DNA of 64,000 nucleotides from Edaphobacillus lindanitolerans (GCF_900156305.1 NZ_FTPL01000002.1:558001-622000); one strand, 5' to 3'. Positions 8,078 through 16,570 are shown, counted from the stretch's first letter. The notes: generated by a model not told the origin, from the letters alone. Program-made: numbers and translations.

Positions 8078-8108
8078 AGAGCGAAACAATGGAAATTTGT
8101 TCAAGATT

Positions 8109-9314
8109 TCAAAGAAGGTCCGCAAACGGATCGGCTTCCTTTTGAATCGGAAATTCGATGATCTCCCGTTCGGCCACTGCCTTGTCGATCATCGGCCCGA
8201 AGTCCGCGTTTCCTTCATAATAGATGACTTTTGATGTTTTCGGCTTTGTGGCAGGATGGGACGGCGTGAAGATCGTGCAGCAGTCCTCAAACGGACGAAT
8301 TGATGTTTCGTACGTATCGATCTTTTCGGCGATTGAAATGATGTCCAGCTTGTCATAGGCGATGAGCGGCCGGAGAACCGGAGTGCTCGTCACTTCATTG
8401 ATGGCGGACAGGCTGTCGAGCGTCTGGCTGGCCACCTGGCCGAGGCTTTCACCCGTGACGATCGCCTTTGCCCCGATTTCTTCGCGCACCATGTCGGTGA
8501 TCTTCATCATGAGCCGTCTCGTCGTCGTCATCGTCAGCGCAGCCGGCATCGTATCCTGGATCGCCTGCTGGATCTCGGTGAAGTGGATCGTATGCATGCG
8601 GATGCGCCCGCCGAAGCCGCTGAGCCGTTCTGCCAGTTCGATGACTTTCTGTTTGGACTGTTCGCTTGTGAACGGCGGGCTGTGGAAGTGGATCACGTCC
8701 AGTTTGACGCCCCGCTTCATCATCATGTATCCGGCAACCGGGCTGTCGATCCCGCCCGACAGCATAAGCAGTGCATGGCCGTTCGAGCCGGCCGGCAGTC
8801 CGCCCGCGCCCTGGATCGTCTCCGTTGACAGATAGGCGCCGTCCTCCCGGATGTCCACGAGCAGCTTGATGTCCGGTTTTTTCATCTTCACGATGAGTTC
8901 CGGATAAAGAGGGAGCAAGTGTCCGCCAAGCTCCTGCTGAATGTCATTTGTCTTAAGCGGGAACGTCTTGTCTGCACGGCGCGCTTCCACCTTGAATGTT
9001 TTCCCCTCGGTTTCCATCCTTCCGAGAATTTCAGCTGCCGTTTGTTTGATCTCTTCGATTTCTGCATCGCAGCGGACCGCCGGGCTGAACGACTGGATGC
9101 CGAACACTTCCGGCAGACGGCGCATGGCTTCCTCCATCTCTTCGGGGCTATCGGCAAAGAGGAACATCCGGTCATGCTCGGACTTCACTTTGACCGTCTC
9201 CAGGTCTTTCATCACCCTGCGGATGTTGTCCCGGAGTTTCCGGATGAACACATTGCGGTTTTTCCCCTTCAGGGACAGTTCCCCGTATCGGATGAGAATT
9301 TCATTGTAGGTCAT
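8109..9314 (-). CDS. thiI: tRNA 4-thiouridine synthetase ThiI (401 aa)
   Basis: Adenylates U8 of tRNA and transfers sulfur to form 4-thiouridine, also feeding thiamine thiazole synthesis in some bacteria. Domains are an N-terminal ferredoxin-like segment (ILIRYGELSLKGKNR), a THUMP domain to about residue 165, and a PP-loop ATPase with SGGIDSP near residue 185. A conserved cysteine pair occurs in the DCCTIFTPSHPATKP segment. There is no C-terminal rhodanese domain, which is normal for Gram-positive ThiI working with a dedicated desulfurase. It is 7 bases downstream of nifZ, the expected partner, with which it forms an operon. Confidence 0.95.
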   Translation of the reverse strand: MTYNEILIRYGELSLKGKNRNVFIRKLRDNIRRVMKDLETVKVKSEHDRMFLFADSPEEMEEAMRRLPEVFGIQSFSPAVRCDAEIEEIKQTAAEILGRMETEGKTFKVEARRADKTFPLKTNDIQQELGGHLLPLYPELIVKMKKPDIKLLVDIREDGAYLSTETIQGAGGLPAGSNGHALLMLSGGIDSPVAGYMMMKRGVKLDVIHFHSPPFTSEQSKQKVIELAERLSGFGGRIRMHTIHFTEIQQAIQDTMPAALTMTTTRRLMMKITDMVREEIGAKAIVTGESLGQVASQTLDSLSAINEVTSTPVLRPLIAYDKLDIISIAEKIDTYETSIRPFEDCCTIFTPSHPATKPKTSKVIYYEGNADFGPMIDKAVAEREIIEFPIQKEADPFADLL

Positions 9315-9321
9315 GAGGTTT

Positions 9322-10452
9322 TCAAACCCTTTCTATCGTATCCATAAATTCTGCAAATACTTCTTTGAACCGGAGGATTTCTTCCCGGCTGTTCTGTCGC
9401 CCGAAGCTGAGGCGGATGACGCCGTGCCGGAAGTCTTCATCAATTCTCATCGCCCGGAGCACATGGCTTTCGCTCCGGCTTCTCGAAGAGCAGGCGCTCG
9501 AGGTGGAAACATAGATCTCTTTCTCCTGTAGCGCATTGACCGCGACTTCGCCCCGGATGCCGCGGATGGCAACCGACAGGATGTGCGGCGCGGATTCCGG
9601 ACCTCCGAGCACCCGGACTTTGTCCCACCCGCCAAAAAAGCGGATCAGCTCATCGCGCCATTCGCCAAACTGCAGCTCTCCGCGCGCTTCTTCGGCCAGG
9701 CGCATCGCCTTGGCAAGCGCGGCGGCATGGGCGACCGGAACCGTCCCGCTCCGGAGACCGCCCTGCTGGCCGCCTCCGAACAGATATGGCCGGATCTGCG
9801 CATTCCTCTTCAGGATGAGCGCGCCCGATCCTTTGAGTCCATGGAATTTATGGGCCGACACCGAAATTGCGTCCGGTCCGTCCGGCCCGCCCGGAATGGC
9901 CAGCTTCCCGTAGCTCTGCACGGTGTCCGAGTGGAACACGGCGCGTGGCGCCTTGCGCCTGATCAGCCGGCCGGCTTCCTCGAGCGGCTGGATGGCACCG
10001 GTTTCGTTGTTGACATGCATGATCGAAACGACGATCGTCTTCTGGGACAGTTTTCGTTCCAGATCGGACAGGTCCAGCCTTCCGTTTCCGTCCGTGCCGA
10101 CCGTGAGCACTTCGAAGCCTTCCGCCTCAAGCTGCTCCGCCGTATTCAAAACCGAAGGATGCTCGACGGAGGAGATGAGGATCCGCCTTCCGTGCCCGGC
10201 GTTTGCACGGGCAAACCCGAACAGCGCCTGGTTGTTGGCTTCGGTTCCGCCGGATGTGAAGACGACGGTCCCGTCCGGCATGCCGGCCAGTTCGGCCACC
10301 TGCTGCGCCGCGCGGCCGAGCAGCCGGTCCGCCTCGATTCCGAGGCCATGGAGAGAAGACGGGTTGGCAAAGAATGCTTGGGACGCAGCCGTGAAGGTGC
10401 GGAGCACTTCGGGATCAGGCTGCGTCGTCGCGCTATTATCAAAATAAATCAT
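9322..10452 (-). CDS. nifZ: Cysteine desulfurase NifZ, partner of ThiI (376 aa)
   Basis: A PLP-dependent desulfurase that takes sulfur from cysteine as a persulfide. It starts MIYFDNSATT; the PLP-binding lysine is near residue 201 in SVSAHKFHGLKGSG, and the persulfide cysteine near residue 320 in STSSACSSRS. In B. subtilis NifZ donates sulfur directly to ThiI, replacing the missing rhodanese domain, and here the genes are adjacent in the same order. The catalytic loop is the short, group-II-like or NifZ-type form without an insert. The start ATG has GGAAAGG about 13 bases upstream, a little far. Located downstream of ezrA. Confidence 0.93.
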   Translation of the reverse strand: MIYFDNSATTQPDPEVLRTFTAASQAFFANPSSLHGLGIEADRLLGRAAQQVAELAGMPDGTVVFTSGGTEANNQALFGFARANAGHGRRILISSVEHPSVLNTAEQLEAEGFEVLTVGTDGNGRLDLSDLERKLSQKTIVVSIMHVNNETGAIQPLEEAGRLIRRKAPRAVFHSDTVQSYGKLAIPGGPDGPDAISVSAHKFHGLKGSGALILKRNAQIRPYLFGGGQQGGLRSGTVPVAHAAALAKAMRLAEEARGELQFGEWRDELIRFFGGWDKVRVLGGPESAPHILSVAIRGIRGEVAVNALQEKEIYVSTSSACSSRSRSESHVLRAMRIDEDFRHGVIRLSFGRQNSREEILRFKEVFAEFMDTIERV

Positions 10453-10479
10453 GAAAATTCGCTACCTTTCCGAACGAAA

Positions 10480-10504
10480 GCCACCATCACAATTGTGAGG
10501 TGGC
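10480..10504 (-). terminator. Hairpin between ezrA and nifZ
   Basis: GCCACC and GGTGGC enclose a near-perfect inverted repeat around CACAATTGTG. The minus-strand tail is TTTCGTT, only weakly T-rich, so it may be a leaky terminator or processing hairpin. Confidence 0.5.
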
Positions 10505-10528
10505 CGGTTCCCTGTATCATTATGTACG

Positions 10529-12220
10529 TCAGACTTCCTCTTTGACAAGTACTTCGATTTTCCGGATGGCACCCGGTTCGACGGATTCCACGGCGGTTGC
10601 GGCATCTTCCAGCGCCTTGCCGTAACGGCACTGGTTGAACGCTTCTTCCGCCTCGGCGAGCTGCTCGTCGACCGCAGGGTTTGTAGCCCTGAACCGGTTC
10701 CCGTACTGGATCAGCCGCTCGATGAGCTCGACGTTCTCGAGCATCTCGATCGCCTTTTCCTCGACTTCCCGGACGCACTGTCCCGCCTTTTCAAGGTTAT
10801 CATTCACAAGCGCCATGTTCAGCGGCATATCCTGGAGGTTGCGCGTGACGACAAACAGGTGCTCTTCGGCTTCCTCCAGCCGGGCATCCATTTCTTCCGG
10901 AATTCCCGGGGTGTTGGCACGGTAGAGCTTGCGGTCCGTGTTCTGGAGGATGCGGACGAGCTCGTCCAGCTGTTCGCGGGCTTTCGTCTCATCCACACGC
11001 AGGCCTTTCAGGCGTTCCGCATAATCATCCTGCTCCTGCATGAGCGATTCCGTCTCCGCGGCGATCTCCTGCAGTTCCTCCTGAAGGGTGGAATAAGCGG
11101 ACTGGCCATGCGCGATCCGGTCGGACAGCAGCATGAACCGCTTCTCCATCCCTTCCAGCTTCTCGAGCGCCTCTTCAGGCACCGCAGCCTCCTGGTCCGA
11201 CAGACGGTAGTTCTGCTGGACGAAGCGGGCCTCATCAGCCGTTGTCCGGGTGAAGGTGCCGAGTTCGGCAAGACGGTCCCCTACAGGGAGTTCATTGTCT
11301 TCTACATATTTGCGCGCATACACTTCCGCTTCGAGGTGGTCGTAGAAACCGTTGATCTCTTCATTGATCGAATGGATCCGTGCTTTCACTTCCTCTGCCT
11401 CAAGTGCTTCGAGCTTCGCCTTCAGGTCGTCCAGCTCTTCTTCCATTTCGTTCAGGCGAACGTCCATCCGAAGGTGGCCGAGATAATAATGCTGCTCTTC
11501 CATCTCGCGGAGGCCGGACCTCAGCTCCCGGATTGCCTGCGGGATCTTGGACTGGATCTCCGAAAGAAGAACCGGTACATCCTCGATCAGCCGGAATGTT
11601 TCCCGGGCTTCGGTGGCCAGGCCGAGAACCGTCTCCCTCGCCTTCAGATAATTCCCCGAAGCGGTAAGTTCGTCGTATTCCACCAGCCTCGGATTGATCG
11701 ATTCGAGCCGTGCCTCGAGCGGGCCGGCGGCATTGCCGAACGAATGCTGGTGCGCCAGCAGATTTTTGCGGGCTGCCTTGTAGCTCTCATTCAGGCCTTC
11801 CATTTCCGTCCGGTTCGCTTCTTCGCTTCCGATCAGTTCGGAAAGCTCATCAAGGATGCGGTTCATTTCTTTGTCACAGAAGGCGATCTTCTCTTCGATC
11901 TCCGCCTCAAATTTTGTCGCTTTGCCGAAGCGGAGCCGGTCGACGGATTCTTCCGCATCGAACAGCAGGTTATCGATGGCCGGCATATGATCGTCCATCA
12001 CCTCTGTCCAGCTGCTGCGCCACTTTTCAAAGCGTTCTTCCGTTTCGCCGTTCATGTTCAGCTGCTTTACTTTTGTCAATTCTTCAAGGATCGGTTTGTG
12101 TTGGATCTCCATTTTTTGAACTTCAAGTTTTTCGATGATGGCTGTATGTTTTCGCCTGAAGATAAAGGCGATGGCGATCAATGCAATGAGTACGATGATC
12201 CCGATGATCAAATACTTCAA
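10529..12220 (-). CDS. ezrA: Septation ring formation regulator EzrA (563 aa)
   Basis: A membrane-anchored negative regulator of FtsZ ring formation. One N-terminal membrane helix (KYLIIGIIVLIALIAIAFIF) is followed by a long cytoplasmic spectrin-like region of coiled-coil segments, and near the C-terminus the QNR-type patch YGNRFRATNP. Length fits the 560-570 aa family. Start: AGGGGG abuts an ATG but lies 6 bases before TTG (LKYLIIGII), so the TTG at 12220 is preferred; the ATG at 12226 would add two residues. Upstream TGGTACTAT could be an extended -10. The gene is divergent from the methionine sulfoxide reductase gene. Confidence 0.93.
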   Translation of the reverse strand: MKYLIIGIIVLIALIAIAFIFRRKHTAIIEKLEVQKMEIQHKPILEELTKVKQLNMNGETEERFEKWRSSWTEVMDDHMPAIDNLLFDAEESVDRLRFGKATKFEAEIEEKIAFCDKEMNRILDELSELIGSEEANRTEMEGLNESYKAARKNLLAHQHSFGNAAGPLEARLESINPRLVEYDELTASGNYLKARETVLGLATEARETFRLIEDVPVLLSEIQSKIPQAIRELRSGLREMEEQHYYLGHLRMDVRLNEMEEELDDLKAKLEALEAEEVKARIHSINEEINGFYDHLEAEVYARKYVEDNELPVGDRLAELGTFTRTTADEARFVQQNYRLSDQEAAVPEEALEKLEGMEKRFMLLSDRIAHGQSAYSTLQEELQEIAAETESLMQEQDDYAERLKGLRVDETKAREQLDELVRILQNTDRKLYRANTPGIPEEMDARLEEAEEHLFVVTRNLQDMPLNMALVNDNLEKAGQCVREVEEKAIEMLENVELIERLIQYGNRFRATNPAVDEQLAEAEEAFNQCRYGKALEDAATAVESVEPGAIRKIEVLVKEEV

Positions 12221-12373
12221 GGTCATCCCCCTGTTCCAAAATCTCTGTGAACGCTGTATTATCCTTAATAGTACCATGTTTCGTTTGATTATGCTGTTCA
12301 AATTCGCAAGAACCCTCAAATTTCGTCACCATACACCAACAAGTGCCGGAATTCCGGTAAAAGGAGCGGATCA

Positions 12374-12865
12374 ATGATGTTCACACCACTCGATTACGAA
12401 GGCACACTGCAGGAAAAATATGATTTGCTTTCACGGCAGCTCGATGCCCTTCTGGAAGGCGAACCGAATGTCATGGCCAACCTGGCCAATGCTTCCGCAC
12501 TGCTCAACCAGTTCCTGGACCGCGTGAACTGGGCAGGATTTTACGTGATGGACGGAGAGGACGAGCTCGTGCTCGGCCCGTTCCAGGGTTTGCCTGCCTG
12601 CGTGCGGATCCCGCTCGGCAAAGGCGTCTGCGGAACGGCTGCAAAAGACCGGGAAACAAAGCTTGTGGAAGATGTCCATGCGTTCCCCGGCCATATCGCG
12701 TGCGATGCGGCCTCCCGTTCCGAAGTGGTCGTCCCGATCGAAGTGGACGGCCGGCTGTTCGGGGTGCTGGACATCGACAGCCCGGAAGTCTCCCGGTTCT
12801 CGCAAGAGGACGCAGACGGGCTTGAAAAGTTCGTGGCTGTCCTCGCCAAACATCTGCGGATCTGA
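12374..12865 (+). CDS. Free methionine-(R)-sulfoxide reductase, GAF domain (163 aa)
   Basis: A cytosolic single-GAF-domain protein of the fRMsr (MsrC/YtsP) family that reduces free methionine-R-sulfoxide. The three redox cysteines Cys76 (PACVRIP), Cys86 (GKGVCGTA) and Cys110 (FPGHIACDAASRSE) have spacings of 10 and 24 residues, matching characterised family members. Start: two consecutive ATGs follow AAAAGGAGCGG; either is possible. It sits divergently next to ezrA as ytsP does in B. subtilis and converges on a methionine gamma-lyase gene, with a shared terminator. The pairing of two methionine-related genes may be coincidental. Confidence 0.92.
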   Translation: MMFTPLDYEGTLQEKYDLLSRQLDALLEGEPNVMANLANASALLNQFLDRVNWAGFYVMDGEDELVLGPFQGLPACVRIPLGKGVCGTAAKDRETKLVEDVHAFPGHIACDAASRSEVVVPIEVDGRLFGVLDIDSPEVSRFSQEDADGLEKFVAVLAKHLRI

Positions 12866-12883
12866 GCACGGACGGATCGACGA

Positions 12884-12916
12884 AAAACCGCCTTTCTCCC
12901 AAAGAAAGGCGGTTTT
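12884..12916. terminator. Shared bidirectional terminator
   Basis: AAACCGCCTTTC and GAAAGGCGGTTT flanked by A and T runs; serves the reductase gene (+) and the lyase gene (-). Confidence 0.92.
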
Positions 12917-12923
12917 CCTATTA

Positions 12924-14141
12924 TCATTCTCCGGCAGGGGCTGCGGCGTGCTTTTTCATGGAAGCAAAGGCCGCCTGTAGATCCGCGATGAGATCGTCCG
13001 GATGTTCAAGTCCTGCGGAGAATCTGAGCAGGCCGTCGGAGATGCCCATCGCGGCCCGGTCTTCCTCCGGCACGCCGGAATGCGTCATCGTCCATGGATG
13101 CTGGATGAGGGATTCGGCATCCCCGAGGCTGACGGCGATCTTGATGAGGGAAAGACTGTCCATGAATTCCTGGGCTTCCCGCAGACCGCCGTCGATCGTG
13201 AAGGAAAAGATCCCCCCGCCCGCGCTCATCTGGCGCCTTGCGATCGGCGCCTGCGGGTGATCCGCATCATATGGATAGTGGACTTCCCTGACCATCGGCT
13301 CGCTCTTCAGATACTCGATCACCCGTCCGGCATTTGCCGTGTGGCGCTCCATCCGGACTGCGAGCGTCTTCAGCCCGCGCAGCAGGAGCCAGGCATCGAA
13401 TGGCGAAATGATCCCGCCGTAATCCTTCTGGACCGTCATGCGGAGTTCCGTGATCTTCTCCGCATCCGCTCCGATGAGCAGTCCGGCGATGACGTCCCCG
13501 TGCCCGTTGATATATTTCGTCGCGCTGTGGAGCACGAAGTCCGCACCGAGCTCAAGCGGATTCTGGATGTACGGCGAAGAAAACGTGTTGTCGACGATCA
13601 CGGTCAGTCCGTGGCGGCGGGCCACATTGACGGCCGCCTGCAGATCGGCGATCTCCATCGTCGGATTCACCGGCGTTTCGATGTAAATGACCTTCGTCTC
13701 CGGCTTGACGGCCGCCTCGATCTCTTCCTCCGTCCACATCCGGATCAGGTCATGGGTGATGTTGTATTTGTCATTCATGATCGCGAGCAGGCCGAATGTG
13801 CATCCGTAGATGCCGCGCGTCGCCAGGATATGGTCCCCCGCTCTGGTCGCATAGGTCAGCACCGCACTGACGGCCGCCATTCCCGAACCGAATGCGAGCG
13901 CGCCTTCGCCCTTTTCAAGCGCGGTGATCCGCTCCTCGAGCGCCCGGACCGTCGGGTTCGTCAGTCTCGAGTAAATATTGCCTTCCTGCTCCCCTGCAAA
14001 GCGCGCCGCGCCGGTGGCGGCATCCGGAAAGACGTAGGTCGAAGTCTGGTAGAGCGGCATGGCCAGGCTGTCATGATGCTCATGGGGATCATGCCCGGTG
14101 TGGATCATGAGCGTATCGCGATGAACGTGTTTCGAATCCAT
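12924..14141 (-). CDS. Cys/Met metabolism PLP enzyme, methionine gamma-lyase type (405 aa)
   Basis: A trans-sulfuration family fold-type I enzyme. PLP lysine is in the ADFVLHSATKYINGHGD motif; the N-terminal MPLYQTSTYVFPD and YSRLTNPTVRALEERI segments bind PLP phosphate across the dimer. The tyrosine-glycine-cysteine motif YGCTFGL in the active-site loop is the methionine gamma-lyase type, favouring production of methanethiol, 2-oxobutyrate and ammonia. Cystathionine gamma-synthase/lyase activity cannot be excluded. The ATG at 14141 (MDSKHVHRD) has AGAAGGAG upstream; longer in-frame starts lack one. No S-box or T-box is seen upstream. Confidence 0.85.
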   Translation of the reverse strand: MDSKHVHRDTLMIHTGHDPHEHHDSLAMPLYQTSTYVFPDAATGAARFAGEQEGNIYSRLTNPTVRALEERITALEKGEGALAFGSGMAAVSAVLTYATRAGDHILATRGIYGCTFGLLAIMNDKYNITHDLIRMWTEEEIEAAVKPETKVIYIETPVNPTMEIADLQAAVNVARRHGLTVIVDNTFSSPYIQNPLELGADFVLHSATKYINGHGDVIAGLLIGADAEKITELRMTVQKDYGGIISPFDAWLLLRGLKTLAVRMERHTANAGRVIEYLKSEPMVREVHYPYDADHPQAPIARRQMSAGGGIFSFTIDGGLREAQEFMDSLSLIKIAVSLGDAESLIQHPWTMTHSGVPEEDRAAMGISDGLLRFSAGLEHPDDLIADLQAAFASMKKHAAAPAGE

Positions 14142-14195
14142 AAAATCGTCTCCTTCTAAATTTTCTCTATCTTCATAATCATTGTATCTTCCTTT

Positions 14196-14246
14196 AAACG
14201 AAAAAGGAACCCGGCTACAGGAGGAAACGGGATGTCCCTTTCGTTT
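14196..14246. repeat. Imperfect inverted repeat between divergent lyase and rpsD promoters
   Basis: AAACGAAA(AA)GG..CCCG pairs with CGGG..CCC TTTCGTTT. It lies just upstream of the rpsD -35 and upstream of the lyase gene. It has no T-tract, so is not an obvious terminator; it may be an operator. Confidence 0.35.
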
Positions 14247-14250
14247 CTCC

Positions 14251-14279
14251 TTGACTCGGCCGGGCCGCCGGGTTATGAT
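14251..14279 (+). promoter_or_regulatory. Sigma-A promoter of rpsD
   Basis: TTGACT (14251-14256), 17-bp spacer, TATGAT (14274-14279). Predicted start near 14286 gives a leader of about 200 nt. Confidence 0.85.
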
Positions 14280-14285
14280 AGTCGT

Positions 14286-14486
14286 TGTGTAAAATAAACG
14301 CAGCAGTTGTGTGAGCACGGCTGCCCATTTCATTCCTCCCTCTTTCCGGCTCGGCCGGGATCGGAAGGTGCATCGCGTAACCCGTGGCTGCTGGGCGAAG
14401 GTGCAAGATGATGAAATGGCGCCGCGTTTGAACGCATCTGGTTTTTATTTTACTCAAAAAATAAAACCAACAGAGGAGGAGTCTTC
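14286..14486 (+). promoter_or_regulatory. Structured rpsD leader, candidate S4 autoregulatory site
   Basis: The ~200-nt leader contains long-range pairings: CCATTTCAT (from about 14327) with ATGAAATGG (to about 14421), and CAGCAG with CTGCTG enclosing smaller hairpins. Bacilli are known to autoregulate rpsD by S4 binding its leader; I infer that this region is the equivalent from position, length and folding, not from a model match. Confidence 0.5.
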
Positions 14487-15089
14487 ATGGCTCGCTACAC
14501 AGGTCCATCTTGGAAACTCTCCCGCCGTCTCGGTATTTCCCTGAGCGGTACGGGCAAAGAACTCGAAAAACGTCCTTACGCTCCAGGCCCGCACGGCCCG
14601 AACCAGCGTAAAAAACAATCGGAATACGGTCTCCAGCTTCAAGAGAAGCAAAAACTCCGTCACATGTACGGTGTGAACGAGCGCCAATTCCATACAATGT
14701 TCCTCCGTGCAGGCAAACAGTCTGGTAAACACGGCGAGAACTTCATGATCCTGCTTGAGCGCCGCCTCGACAACGTCGTGTACCGCATGGGCCTCGCCCG
14801 CACACGCCGTCAGGCTCGCCAGCTCGTCAACCACGGTCACATCCTCGTTGACGGCAAGCGCGTAGACATCCCGTCTTACATCGTATCCCCAGGCCAGGAA
14901 ATCTCGCTCCGCGAGCGTTCCCAGAACCTGACGACTGTCAACGAATCCATCGAAGTGACAAACTTCGTTCCGGACTACGTAACATTCGATGCGGAAGCGA
15001 AAAAAGGCACGTTCGTCCGCCTTCCAGAGCGCAGCGAACTGCCTGCGGAAATCAACGAATCACTCATCGTTGAATTCTACAGCCGCTGA
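14487..15089 (+). CDS. rpsD: 30S ribosomal protein S4 (200 aa)
   Basis: Primary 16S rRNA-binding assembly protein of the small subunit. N-terminal [22 protein letters not shown]-binding S4 domain [19 protein letters not shown] and [17 protein letters not shown]. Length 200 equals the usual Firmicutes S4. AGAGGAGGAG is upstream of the ATG. Codon use is strongly biased, as for a highly expressed gene. Monocistronic, with its own promoter, long leader and strong terminator, as in B. subtilis where rpsD stands outside the ribosomal operons. Confidence 0.99.
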   Translation: MARYTGPSWKLSRRLGISLSGTGKELEKRPYAPGPHGPNQRKKQSEYGLQLQEKQKLRHMYGVNERQFHTMFLRAGKQSGKHGENFMILLERRLDNVVYRMGLARTRRQARQLVNHGHILVDGKRVDIPSYIVSPGQEISLRERSQNLTTVNESIEVTNFVPDYVTFDAEAKKGTFVRLPERSELPAEINESLIVEFYSR

Positions 15090-15100
15090 TCATTGAAAAA

Positions 15101-15127
15101 GAGAGCCGATTGCCGGCTCTCTTTTTT
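15101..15127 (+). terminator. Intrinsic terminator of rpsD
   Basis: GAGAGCCG-ATTG-CCGGCTCTC-type hairpin followed by six Ts. Confidence 0.93.
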
Positions 15128-15171
15128 CTATGCCTTTTTTTGATACAATGATGTCAGAACGGAGGGATTCC

Positions 15172-15987
15172 ATGAAACTAGTATCCATCTGCCCGAGCAA
15201 CACCGAACTGGCCGCCTATCTCGGGATCGCCGGGCAGCTTGCCGGCGTTGATGACTTTTCCGACTGGCCGGGCACCGTACGCGACCTTCCCCGGCTCGGA
15301 CCGGACCTGTCCATCGACATGGACCGGCTCGAATCGCTCGAACCCGACCTTGTCCTCGCTTCACTGAGCGTCCCCGGGATGGAGCGGAATGTCGAAGAAC
15401 TCCGGAAACGCTCGATCCCCCACCTCGTTCTGGATCCGCAGAGCCTGGGAGACATCGAGGACGATCTCATCCGGGTCGGCGAAGCCTGTGGAATTGAGGC
15501 GGAGGCCCGGCGGGTGTCCGCAGAATATCGCCGGTTCCTCGAGGAGATGAAGGAACGGTCCGAGCGAGTGACGGACACCCCTACCCTCTACTGGGAATGG
15601 TGGCCGAAGCCGGTGTTTACGCCCGGGTCGGTCAACTGGCTCACCGAAGTGAGCCGGATCGCCGGCGGCCGGAACCTGTATGAGGACGTAGAGCTTGCCA
15701 GCATCCAGACCGACTGGGAAGACGTGCGACTCCGTAACCCGGATCGCATCCTCCTCGCCTGGGTCGGGGTCAGGACCGAAAAGATCCGGCCGGAACTCCT
15801 TCAAAAACGGCCCGGCTGGCCGGAGCTTGCGGCCATGCAGGACGGCAAGGTCGACATCATGGAAGAATCACTCTACTGCCGGCCGTCCCCGCGTCTGCTC
15901 GAAGGCGCCTGGAAACTCGGCCGCCTCCTCCATCCGGAAGTCTACGGTGACTTGGAACTGCCTGAGTGGGTGAACCGGGAGGCTTAA
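15172..15987 (+). CDS. Cobalamin/siderophore-binding-type (BtuF-like) protein without signal peptide (271 aa)
   Basis: Resembles helical-backbone substrate-binding proteins of the vitamin B12/iron ABC transporters: SICPSNTELAAYLG, VDDFSDWP, and LESLEPDLVLAS are typical of the first lobe, and YWEWWPKPVFTPG and NPDRILLAW of the second. Unlike exported relatives it starts directly with MKLVSICPSN after GGAGGGATTCC; there is no signal sequence or lipobox, and no permease or ATPase gene is nearby. It therefore looks cytosolic. Similar signal-less 'cobalamin-binding' proteins occur in Bacilli, but their role is unclear. Located after rpsD and before the long tandem array. Confidence 0.75.
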   Translation: MKLVSICPSNTELAAYLGIAGQLAGVDDFSDWPGTVRDLPRLGPDLSIDMDRLESLEPDLVLASLSVPGMERNVEELRKRSIPHLVLDPQSLGDIEDDLIRVGEACGIEAEARRVSAEYRRFLEEMKERSERVTDTPTLYWEWWPKPVFTPGSVNWLTEVSRIAGGRNLYEDVELASIQTDWEDVRLRNPDRILLAWVGVRTEKIRPELLQKRPGWPELAAMQDGKVDIMEESLYCRPSPRLLEGAWKLGRLLHPEVYGDLELPEWVNREA

Positions 15988-16010
15988 TTGTTTTCGGGTT
16001 GGGGTGTTAG

Positions 16011-16570
16011 AACTATGAAGCTCCACAATGAAGTATAGAGTAGCATTATGAATTACAATGCCGCCTTGTGAATTATGGGACGGCATTTTGAATTATGGAG
16101 GCGGTTTGTGAATTATAAAGCGACGTTTTGAATTATAGAGTCGCTTTATGAATTTTGGAGCGCCGTTTTGAATTATAGAGTCGCCTTCTGAATTATAGAG
16201 CGACGTTTTGAATTATAAAGTCGGCTTGTGAATTATGGAGCGACGTTTTGAATTATAGAGTCGCTTTATGAATTTTGGAGCGACGTTTTGAATTATAGAG
16301 TCGCTTTATGAATTATGGAGCGACGTTTTGAATTATAGAGTCGCTTTATGAATTTTGGAGCGACGTTTTGAATTATAGAGTCGGCTTCTGAATTATGGAG
16401 CGACGTTATGAATTATGAAGCACCGTTATGAATTATGGAGCCCTCTTGTGAATTATGAATCACCGTTATGAATTATGGGACCTCGTTGTGAATTATGAAG
16501 AACCGTTATGAATTATGGAGCCCTCTTGTGAATTACGAAGCACCGTTATGAATAACGGTGTGCCATTTTG
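16011..16570. repeat. 20-bp tandem array B: 28 units, no indels
   Basis: Twenty-eight consecutive 20-bp units run without a single length change. Core is TGAATTAT(A/G)(A/G)AG followed by about 7 variable bases. From about 16115 to 16400 the variable parts alternate (CGACGTT, TCGCTTT) so the true unit is a 40-bp dimer; from 16401 a second alternation (CACCGTT, CCCTCTT) takes over. Edge units are more diverged. There are no unique spacers, so it is not CRISPR, and a 20-bp period rules out a repeat protein. It fills the gap between two convergent genes, about 660 bp with no other content. Confidence 0.95.

Noticed and set aside
14142-14486. S-box (SAM) riboswitch controlling the methionine gamma-lyase gene
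   Set aside because: No S-box core or terminator/antiterminator arrangement on the minus strand; the short minus leader is only about 50-100 nt.
16011-16570. CRISPR array
   Set aside because: The 20-bp repeats have no unique spacers of 30-40 bp, the variable parts recur between units, and no cas gene is nearby.
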